NCBI GenBank assembly: GCA_041178405.1
Contig: JBEGVK010000097.1
Coordinates: 1-5,590, forward strand
DNA length: 5,590 bases
Reading direction: 5' to 3'
Source: UBA668 sp041178405
GTDB lineage: Bacteria > Actinomycetota > Acidimicrobiia > Acidimicrobiales > Ilumatobacteraceae
Shown: one piece after another, positions 1 through 4,824 of the stretch
How the letters are laid out: every line of letters starts with the position of its first letter
Numbering within the stretch: position 1 is the stretch's first letter
Notes under the pieces: generated by a model
What the model saw: only the letters and a program-made list of their open reading frames with translations
Database searches by the model: none
Told to the model about the DNA's origin: nothing
Translations under genes and position numbers: made by a program

Positions 1-4
1 CCGC

Positions 5-661
5 TCAGTCGACGGGTGCCGGCGGACGGTCGGCCGGCAGCGGGTGCATCGTCGCCGTGCCATCAGCGCTCACACCTCGGCGGCCCACCACCATCGGCAC
101 GGTGCGCACGATGATGGCCAGGTCGCCGGCGAGCGTCCGCTCGTCGACGTAGCGCACGTCGAGCTCGAGGCGCTGCGGCCAGTCGACTGCATTGCGGCCG
201 CTCACCTGGGCAAGGCCCGTGAGGCCGGGCGTCACCTCGAATCGCCGGTACTCGTCGCCGCGGAACCGGTCCCAGTAGTGCACCGGCAGCGGACGCGGCC
301 CCACCAGCACCATGTCGCCACGGACCAGGTTCCACATCGACGGCAGCTCGTCGAGACTCGTCGACCGGAGGAACTCACCGAGCCGTGTCAGCCGCTCGGC
401 ATCGAACTCGGCACCCTCGCGCCCCGGAAGCGAGTGGCGCATCGTCCTGAACTTGAAGAGCTCGAACGGCACGCCGCCACGGCCCAGCCGCTCCTGGCGG
501 AACAGCACGCCGCGGCCCATCGTCAGGCGCACCGCCACTGCCACTGCCACCAGCACGGGCGACAGCACCACGAGCACGAGGGCTCCTGCCGCCGCCGACA
601 CGGCCCGTCTCACTCCGTCACTCGCATTCACCACATTGCTGACCGCCCCCGCCGTGGGCAT
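5..661 (-). CDS. Short PglC-type sugar transferase (polyprenyl-phosphate phosphoglycosyl-1-phosphate transferase)
   Basis: Predicted to move a sugar-1-phosphate from a nucleotide sugar onto polyprenyl phosphate at the inner face of the membrane, the first membrane step of a surface glycan. The 218-residue product has the whole bacterial sugar transferase domain. Residues 21-48 are hydrophobic and contain a Ser34-Pro35 break, the feature that makes this helix re-entrant in PglC. Then come FRQERLG (54-60), FKFRTM (69-74), the catalytic Asp104-Glu105 pair in LDELPSMWN, GDMVLVGPRP (115-124) and TPGLTGLAQVSGRN (144-157). The length fits the minimal PglC form, not the 450-residue WcaJ form with extra membrane helices. 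ATG at 661 was chosen over the adjoining GTG at 664 because a strong ribosome site (GAGAGGGGAG) lies 7 bases before the ATG. The start overlaps the acyltransferase stop as TGATG, so coupled translation is likely. Family is certain; the sugar used is unknown. Confidence 0.95.
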   Translation of the reverse strand: MPTAGAVSNVVNASDGVRRAVSAAAGALVLVVLSPVLVAVAVAVRLTMGRGVLFRQERLGRGGVPFELFKFRTMRHSLPGREGAEFDAERLTRLGEFLRSTSLDELPSMWNLVRGDMVLVGPRPLPVHYWDRFRGDEYRRFEVTPGLTGLAQVSGRNAVDWPQRLELDVRYVDERTLAGDLAIIVRTVPMVVGRRGVSADGTATMHPLPADRPPAPVD

Positions 662-1293
662 CACCGCACTCCCCTCTCGATGCCGCGGGCCGGAATTCCC
701 ACCACGGTGGCCGACGCCGCGACATCGTCAGCCACGACTGCCCCGCCGCCGACCACCGCACCCGCCCCGATGCGTCGATTCGGCAGCACCTTCGCCCCCA
801 CTCCCACGAGGGCGCCCTCGCCCACCTCGACACCTCCGCACAGCACCGCGCCAGGCGCAATGTGCGCGCACTCGCCGACGGTGCAGTCGTGGTCGACACT
901 CGCACGAGAGTTCACCACTGCACCACGCCCCAGCACAGCGTCGGCGTTCACCACGGCGCCAGCCATCACCGCTGCACCGTCGCCGAGACGCGCCGTCTGG
1001 CTCACCATCGCATGCCGACTCACGGCGCTCACCAGCACCAGGCCACCTGCTGTGGCGCGCTCGATCAGGTCGCGCCGCGCGACATTGTCACCGACGGCAA
1101 CGAACACGGCGTCGGCACCACAGGCTGATGCATGCGCACCGAGATCATCGTCGCTGCCGAGCACCGACACGCCGAGTCCCTCGACAGGATTGCCATCGCG
1201 CGTCACTGCGCCCACCACGTCGTGCCCGCAGTCGCGCAGCGACTCGATGCACACCTTGGCGTGGCCACCGCCGCCCACCACCAGCACCCTCAT
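661..1293 (-). CDS. PglD/NeuD-type sugar O/N-acyltransferase with left-handed beta-helix
   Basis: Predicted cytoplasmic acetyl-CoA-dependent acyltransferase acting on a nucleotide sugar, probably an amino sugar, before it is handed to the membrane transferase encoded next. The 210-residue product opens with a Rossmann-like sugar-binding half, MRVLVVGGGGHAK (1-13). It continues from about residue 95 into imperfect hexapeptide repeats typical of a left-handed beta-helix trimer. ASVDHDCTVG (131-140) and HIAPGAVLCGGV (144-155) match the active-site region of PglD/NeuD proteins, with His135 as probable catalytic base, Asp136 beside it, and His144. It ends with the usual VVGIPAR loop (197-203). ATG at 1293 was chosen because it begins the conserved fold and has GAGGA 10 bases upstream; an upstream GTG at 1338 would add 15 charged residues with no family support. 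It overlaps the PglC-type gene by one base, the same pairing as pglC/pglD in bacillosamine-type pathways. The exact substrate and acyl group cannot be read from the sequence. Confidence 0.92.
   Translation of the reverse strand: MRVLVVGGGGHAKVCIESLRDCGHDVVGAVTRDGNPVEGLGVSVLGSDDDLGAHASACGADAVFVAVGDNVARRDLIERATAGGLVLVSAVSRHAMVSQTARLGDGAAVMAGAVVNADAVLGRGAVVNSRASVDHDCTVGECAHIAPGAVLCGGVEVGEGALVGVGAKVLPNRRIGAGAVVGGGAVVADDVAASATVVGIPARGIERGVR
669..678 (-). promoter_or_regulatory. Strong Shine-Dalgarno site of the sugar transferase
   Basis: On the minus strand this reads GAGAGGGGAG, inside the end of the acyltransferase gene. Its last base is 7 bases before ATG 659-661 but only 4 before the alternative GTG 662-664, which decides the start. 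It gives the second gene of the overlapping pair its own entry site as well as coupling. Confidence 0.7.
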
Positions 1294-1303
1294 CCGCACA
1301 TCG

Positions 1304-1308
1304 TCCTC
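1304..1308 (-). promoter_or_regulatory. Ribosome binding site of the acyltransferase
   Basis: On the minus strand this reads GAGGA, with 10 bases before ATG 1291-1293. It lies only 4 bases before an in-frame GTG at 1297-1299, so it favours the ATG. Confidence 0.5.
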
Positions 1309-1355
1309 ATCGTCTGCGCATCTTCCCAGACCGCGCACACGACCGCGCGGCTTGA

Positions 1356-1406
1356 CGTGGCGCGTCCCTCACCACGCCCACGACCGCGACACCCATGCGC
1401 GCCACG
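1356..1406. repeat. 9-bp perfect inverted repeat in the protease-acyltransferase gap
   Basis: CGTGGCGCG at 1356-1364 is the exact reverse complement of CGCGCCACG at 1398-1406, with a 33-base spacer. A smaller hairpin, GCGCG-AGGG-CGCGC (1417-1430), lies between it and the protease stop codon. The rest of the 140-base gap (1294-1433) shows no open frame and no clear promoter. Neither hairpin is followed by a T-rich run on the minus strand, so neither is a standard intrinsic terminator. The gap may hold a stem at the protease mRNA end, an operator, or chance pairing in GC-rich DNA. Confidence 0.4.
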
Positions 1407-1433
1407 ACACAGACGTGCGCGAGGGCGCGCCGG

Positions 1434-4148
1434 TCATGCAGGTGAGCGGAGGAACCACCCGGTGGCATCGATCGTCACGTGCACCGACGACGAGACCCTC
1501 ACGCAGATCCCGCCAGGCGACAGGGCACTGTTGTCGACGGCGGTGACGACGACATTCGAGATCGACACGCCAGCGCGGAAGTTCAACACCGATGCCGTCG
1601 GTGCCGGTGTCGAGCCATTCGCGCAGGCCCACACGATGACGTGCCCGTTCGCCGCCGGCGATCGCACCGTCAGCGTCAGCGTCACCGAGCCCATCACGCC
1701 GGCGAGCGGCAGCCCCCCGACACCGGCGATTACCAGCTCGGTGCCGCCGCTCGTCTGTGCCGGCAGCGGCACCGTGCGATCGACGGCCTCCAGCGCACCG
1801 GCGAACCCCTCACGCGTGTCGAGCAGGCGCACCGGAAGCGCGGGCGATCCGAACGTGTCGAACCCCGCACCGTCGGCCAGCCAGGCGGCTGCGTCGAGCA
1901 CGACGTGGGTCGCGCCAGTCGACGTCACGCAGATGCCGCCATCCGCCGACAGCACCGCGACGGTCCCGGTGGCCACGGTGCTTCCCGCCGCATAGGTCAC
2001 CGTCGTCGTCGTCGGCGCAGGGTCGCCCGCCGACTCGCACGGATAGACGCTCAACTCGCCTGCGGTCGACGACGACCCCGCCGACACCGCCGTCACGTTG
2101 AGCGCCAGGGCGCGCATCCCCGATGCCGGCAGCGACCCCACGCCATCGACGACGTAGCGGCGCACGGTGCCAGCCGCGTACGGCAGCGCCTCGTCGACCG
2201 CGGTCTCGAGGGCCCCGCGCTTGTCGGTGCCGGTCAGCGTCGCCCGCGTGTCGAGCAGTCGCAGGGGCGGCGCGAGGCTCGTGACCGTGTCGCCCGGCGG
2301 CAGCCATCCGATCACGTCGATGAGCAGGTGGGTGCGCAGCGCAGCGAAGACGCAGATGCCGCCCTCGGGCCCGATGCCCACCATCCCGCCGTTGGCAATC
2401 GTCCGGCCCTGCACGTAGTTGACGAGCGACACCGTCGGCCGCGAGACGGCAGTCGACGCGCACGGCCACACCGTGAGGTAGCCGGTGAGGCTGCTGGTGG
2501 TGGTCGTCGCCGCCACAGCTGCCACGTTCACGACCACCGTGGCGTTCTCCGGGATACCGCGCACACCCACCATCGGGTAGCGGCGCACCTCGCCCGACGC
2601 CAGCGACGTGGCCTCATCGGCCTGCTCGAGCACCCCGCGGAAATTCGTGCCGTTGGTGGTCGCCCGGGTATCGACGAATCGCACCGGTGCTGCGAACGGA
2701 TTCATCCCGTCGACCCCCGGTGGCGTCGCCGCAACCTGCTCGACGAACAGCAATCGGTCGGGGGTCCGCTGCGACTGCAGCAGCGTGCTGCCGCCGTAGA
2801 CGGTGCGCTCGGTGATCGCACCGAGCGTCGCCGAGCCCTGCAGGCTTGACCACACCTGAGCCGGCGTCATCGACGGGTTCCGCTGCAGCACCAGTGCCGC
2901 CGCGCCCGATACGAACGGCGCAGCGATCGACGTGCCATCGCGGTTCACGAAGGCGTAGTCGCTTGTCGTCTGATTCGCCGCCGACGCGAACGGGAAGGGC
3001 ATCCGCACGCCCACACCCGGAGCCAGGACGTCGACGCACGGCCCGAAGTTCGAGAACGACGCCTCGGTATCGGTGCGGTCCGTCGCGCCGACCGTGATGA
3101 CCGACGGTGTCGACCCGGGGCTGAAGTTGCACGCCGGTTGGCCGCCGGCGAACGTGTTCCCGGCCGCCACCACCACGGTGATGCCGGCATCGACCACCGC
3201 CTTCACCGCTGCATTGAGCGTCGGCGACAGCGTGCCGCCGAGGCTCATGTTCACTACCACCGGCACCCCTGCCGGCCGGTTGGCGAGCACATGGTCGAGT
3301 CCCGCCATCACCGTGGCGTCGCTGCCGTTGCCCCCGCAGTCGAGCACCTTCACTGCTGCCAGGATGGCGCCCTTCGCCACGCCCGCCGACGTGCCGGCCA
3401 GCACGCCGGCCACGCCGGTGCCGTGGCCGCTGCAGTCGCCGATGCCGCTCGTGTCGTCGGGAAACGGCACGAAGTAGCTGCGCGCCGTGCTGACGCGGCC
3501 CTTGAACTCCTCATGCGAGATGCGCAGGCCGGTGTCGACTACGTACACCAGCACGCCGACGCCCGCATTCGCATAGTCGAATCGGTTGTTCAGGCTGCCC
3601 GAGCGCTGGTCGACGCGGTCGAGACCCCAGTAGCCCGTACCGGCCGGGAAGGTCTGCGTGCCCTGCGCTCCAATCGCAGTGCCGTCACCTGTCGTCATCG
3701 GAAGCCCAGCGGCGCGCATCGGCACCTCGCGACTCACCGACACCACGCCCGGCATCCTCGCCAGCGCCGCAGCACGCTCGGGCGTGGCCTGCACCACCAG
3801 TGCCGTGAGCACGCGCTCGAACCGGTCGACCGCCGTCACCGACATCGATCCGAGACGGGCACCGACACGGTCGAGCGCCACACGACTGTCGGTGCGCACG
3901 ATGTAGCGGTGCTCGCCACGCCGCAGCGGAGCATCGAACCGTCCGCCGCGCCGGGGCGCCGCCCCGATGGCACCCATCAGATCGGCGGACTCGTCGCCAC
4001 CGGTCGGCGCCATCGTCGTCGCCGTCGTAGCAATGGCGTCGATGCGAGACGACGCTCCAGCGCCGGCCAGTGCCACGCCCCACTCGCCGACAGCAATGGC
4101 CGACGACATCGCCAGCGCCGCCAGCAGCACGCCACGCCGCCTCGGCAT
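1434..4148 (-). CDS. Secreted S8 (proteinase K/aqualysin-like) serine protease with three C-terminal repeats
   Basis: Predicted exported subtilase that cleaves proteins outside the cell. From ATG 4148 the product has 904 residues. Residues 1-32 look like a signal peptide: MPRRR, a hydrophobic stretch, then Ala-Gly-Ala near 28-32. Residues about 80-143 resemble an inhibitor I9 propeptide (HRYIVRT at the start, GVVSVSRE at the end). The peptidase domain follows (about 175-470) with Asp205 in VVDTG, His242 in GHGTGVAG, oxyanion Asn331 in VVVAAGN and Ser407 in GTSIAAPF, so the active site is complete. Cys239/Cys271 and Cys340/Cys371 are spaced 32 and 31 residues apart, like the two disulfides of aqualysin I. 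Residues about 485-900 are three repeats, described separately. No LPxTG motif or C-terminal membrane helix is present, so free secretion or non-covalent binding is likely. A GTG at 4286 would add 46 residues before the signal peptide and is disfavoured, although the ribosome site before 4148 is weak. Its natural substrate is unknown. Confidence 0.95.
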   Translation of the reverse strand: MPRRRGVLLAALAMSSAIAVGEWGVALAGAGASSRIDAIATTATTMAPTGGDESADLMGAIGAAPRRGGRFDAPLRRGEHRYIVRTDSRVALDRVGARLGSMSVTAVDRFERVLTALVVQATPERAAALARMPGVVSVSREVPMRAAGLPMTTGDGTAIGAQGTQTFPAGTGYWGLDRVDQRSGSLNNRFDYANAGVGVLVYVVDTGLRISHEEFKGRVSTARSYFVPFPDDTSGIGDCSGHGTGVAGVLAGTSAGVAKGAILAAVKVLDCGGNGSDATVMAGLDHVLANRPAGVPVVVNMSLGGTLSPTLNAAVKAVVDAGITVVVAAGNTFAGGQPACNFSPGSTPSVITVGATDRTDTEASFSNFGPCVDVLAPGVGVRMPFPFASAANQTTSDYAFVNRDGTSIAAPFVSGAAALVLQRNPSMTPAQVWSSLQGSATLGAITERTVYGGSTLLQSQRTPDRLLFVEQVAATPPGVDGMNPFAAPVRFVDTRATTNGTNFRGVLEQADEATSLASGEVRRYPMVGVRGIPENATVVVNVAAVAATTTTSSLTGYLTVWPCASTAVSRPTVSLVNYVQGRTIANGGMVGIGPEGGICVFAALRTHLLIDVIGWLPPGDTVTSLAPPLRLLDTRATLTGTDKRGALETAVDEALPYAAGTVRRYVVDGVGSLPASGMRALALNVTAVSAGSSSTAGELSVYPCESAGDPAPTTTTVTYAAGSTVATGTVAVLSADGGICVTSTGATHVVLDAAAWLADGAGFDTFGSPALPVRLLDTREGFAGALEAVDRTVPLPAQTSGGTELVIAGVGGLPLAGVMGSVTLTLTVRSPAANGHVIVWACANGSTPAPTASVLNFRAGVSISNVVVTAVDNSALSPGGICVRVSSSVHVTIDATGWFLRSPA
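1449..2696 (-). repeat. Three tandem ~130-residue protein repeats in the protease tail
   Basis: The repeats cover roughly 2301-2696, 1878-2273 and 1449-1841 (residues 485-616, 626-757 and 770-900 of the protease). Each starts with P-x-R-[FL]-[VL]-D-T-R, has a central VxxWPCA/VYPCES/VWACAN strand, then GGICV, and ends in D-x-x-[GA]-W-[LF]. Every copy has two cysteines, 563/599, 704/740 and 842/882, separated by 36, 36 and 40 residues, so one disulfide per repeat is likely. Copies 1 and 2 share a T-G-T-x-x-R-G-x-L-E insertion after DTR and are closest to each other; copy 3 is shortened there and more diverged. The architecture suggests beta-rich modules for binding a surface or substrate, as in other actinobacterial secreted enzymes; the ligand is unknown. 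Confidence 0.8.
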
Positions 4149-4289
4149 CAGCCGCCGATCGCCGCCCACACCGCCAGGCGCCCGGCCGCGCAGCGGTCTC
4201 GCAGACCAGTGACGAGCGGCCTCGGGCGACACGCCAGCACGGTATCGGCTCGCTGTCGGCCCGTCACCGCAGACCGCCAGCCGCACCGC
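4149..4289. other. Gap between DUF4236 gene and protease
   Basis: These 141 bases separate two same-strand genes. The protease frame is open through it back to a GTG at 4286, 3 bases after the DUF4236 stop, but the encoded stretch resembles no leader. A small hairpin, GGTCT-CGC-AGACC, lies at 4195-4207, and the 8-mer CGCAGACC recurs at 4200-4207 and 4268-4275. The segment GCGGTCT (4193-4199) could therefore pair with either copy. No convincing promoter or terminator was seen. Confidence 0.4.
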
Positions 4290-4523
4290 CTACCAGCGAA
4301 TTGCCAGCATCGCTGTCGCAGCGCCAAGCACTGCGAGCGGCACCACCAACATGACGGCGCATCCGCCGCGGTACGACAGCCCGGGAGCGAGTCTGGTGGT
4401 CACCCTGCCCCGGGAATTCACGCTGAACGGACCCTTGCGGAAGGTGACGCTCGGCCCGCTCTTCGACAGGTTGATCCAGCTGTTGCGGCCCGTCCGGACC
4501 CGCTTTCGATACGAGAATCCCAC
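4290..4523 (-). CDS. DUF4236-type small protein with C-terminal membrane helix
   Basis: This is a 77-residue protein of unknown function. Its first 52 residues match the style of DUF4236 domains: an initial [M]GFSYRKRV, then INLSKSGPSV (17-26) and a closing APGLSYR (46-52), the usual 'RxNxSKSGxSxS ... PGxGLSY' pattern. Residues 55-75 (from Cys55 to Ile75, rich in Val, Leu and Ala) form one probable transmembrane helix, so the basic domain would be held at the membrane, probably on the cytoplasmic side. The start is GTG 4521-4523, because it begins the conserved GFxxRK motif and has TAGGG 8 bases upstream; a GTG three codons earlier is also possible. It lies upstream of the secreted protease on the same strand and diverges from the vWA gene, with a long structured leader in between. 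The link to either neighbour is unproven. Confidence 0.75.
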   Translation of the reverse strand: MGFSYRKRVRTGRNSWINLSKSGPSVTFRKGPFSVNSRGRVTTRLAPGLSYRGGCAVMLVVPLAVLGAATAMLAIRW

Positions 4524-4577
4524 GCCCCTCACCCTACGACGATCCACGGCGTCGCACTCCCCCGACGTACGTAAATG

Positions 4578-4595
4578 CCGCTGCGTCAGCAGCGG
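4578..4595 (-). other. Perfect hairpin in the DUF4236 leader
   Basis: CCGCTGC and GCAGCGG form a perfect 7-bp stem around the 4-base loop GTCA (TGAC on the minus strand). It sits about 55 bases before the DUF4236 start codon. It is not followed by a T run on either strand, so it is more likely a leader structure or protein-binding site than a terminator. Confidence 0.4.
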
Positions 4596-4605
4596 ATGTC
4601 CAGCC

Positions 4606-4654
4606 AAATTAGAGAGAAAGCAGCGGCGGCCGAGCGTCCAACACTCGACCGCCG
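4606..4654 (-). terminator. Candidate intrinsic terminator/attenuator hairpin, minus strand
   Basis: On the minus strand, CGGCGGTCGAG (4654-4644) pairs with CTCGGCCGCCG (4634-4624) across a 9-base loop. All 11 positions pair, one of them as G-U; on the plus strand that position is a C-A mismatch, so the structure favours minus-strand RNA. It is followed by the pyrimidine/U-rich stretch CTGCTTTCTCTCTAATTT (4623-4606). This resembles an intrinsic terminator with an imperfect U tract that starts a few bases after the stem. No minus-strand gene lies directly upstream, so it would act either on antisense transcripts from under the vWA gene or as an attenuator in the DUF4236 leader. Confidence 0.4.
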
Positions 4655-4665
4655 TATAGGCCGTA

Positions 4666-4744
4666 ATGTCCCTAATGCATGTCAGGCGGCAGCAGATTTC
4701 AGGTCAAGACCACGGCCCGCAATTCGATGTCCTGCCCCATGTCA
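4666..4744 (+). promoter_or_regulatory. Two copies of a bipartite motif ATGTCC-N5/6-CATGTCA
   Basis: Copy one is at 4666-4684 (6-base spacer) and copy two at 4727-4744 (5-base spacer), in the same orientation and 61 bases apart, about six helical turns. Both 13-base sets of conserved positions are identical; the spacers differ. A lone half, ATGTCC, is also present at 4596-4601. The arrangement looks like paired operator sites that could serve both divergent genes. No regulator is identified and chance cannot be excluded. Confidence 0.35.
4679..4707 (-). promoter_or_regulatory. Weak candidate promoter toward DUF4236
   Basis: On the minus strand TTGACC (4707-4702) is followed after 17 bases by TGACAT (4684-4679). 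The -35 element is good, but the -10 lacks the key second-position A. If used, transcription would start near 4670 and give a leader of about 150 bases containing both hairpins. The -10 overlaps the first bipartite element, which would suit repression. Confidence 0.2.
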
Positions 4745-4807
4745 CGGCACCCCGAGTTGAGTGCGTCGAGTGGCTGTCAGACCCCCAACGGCCCACCCCG
4801 GGCCAGC

Positions 4808-4813
4808 AAAGGA
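4808..4813 (+). promoter_or_regulatory. Ribosome binding site of the vWA gene
   Basis: AAAGGA lies 11 bases before ATG 4825, slightly long spacing. A 5-bp hairpin, GGCCC-ACCCC-GGGCC (4790-4804), ends 3 bases before it and could affect access. Confidence 0.5.
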
Positions 4814-4824
4814 CAGTCCGCCCC

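Larger units (their letters stand above)
4524..4824. other. Divergent intergenic region between DUF4236 and vWA genes
   Basis: This 301-base stretch is the only sizeable non-coding region. From left to right it holds the DUF4236 ribosome site (TAGGG near 4532-4536 on the minus strand), the 8-bp palindrome ACGTACGT (4565-4572), a perfect 7-bp hairpin (4578-4595), an AT-richer patch (4605-4620), a long hairpin (4624-4654), two bipartite ATGTCC/CATGTCA elements (4666-4684, 4727-4744) and a small hairpin just before the vWA ribosome site (4790-4804). No recognisable protein is encoded on either strand. A 61-codon plus-strand frame from 4575 has no ribosome site and no familiar features. Confidence 0.6.

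Noticed and set aside
44..1546. Plus-strand open frame of 500 codons, and others of 456 codons (1479-2849) and 478 codons (3138-4574)
   Set aside because: They lie opposite clear conserved minus-strand genes. Their products are low-complexity, rich in Arg, His, Pro and Ala, as expected of the antisense of high-GC genes, and none has a recognisable domain or ribosome site.
4149..4286. N-terminal extension of the protease from GTG 4286
   Set aside because: It would put 46 residues of no recognisable type in front of a good signal peptide beginning at ATG 4148, although its closeness to the DUF4236 stop is tempting.
4524..4607. 28-residue N-terminal extension of the DUF4236 protein
   Set aside because: The family motif begins at GTG 4523, which has its own ribosome site, and the extension would run through the leader hairpin at 4578-4595.
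4607..4642. Possible 11-codon minus-strand leader peptide starting at GTG 4642 and ending in TAA
   Set aside because: It has no convincing ribosome site and no run of a single regulatory amino acid, and it overlaps the hairpin. A short frame of this size is expected by chance.
4575..4760. Plus-strand open frame of 61 codons in the divergent gap
   Set aside because: It has no ribosome site before the ATG, is rich in Arg, Ala and Pro, has no motif, and overlaps the hairpins and repeated elements.
4757..4786. TTGAGT as a -35 element for the vWA gene
   Set aside because: No TANNNT-like -10 element is found 16-19 bases downstream; the following DNA is GC-rich.
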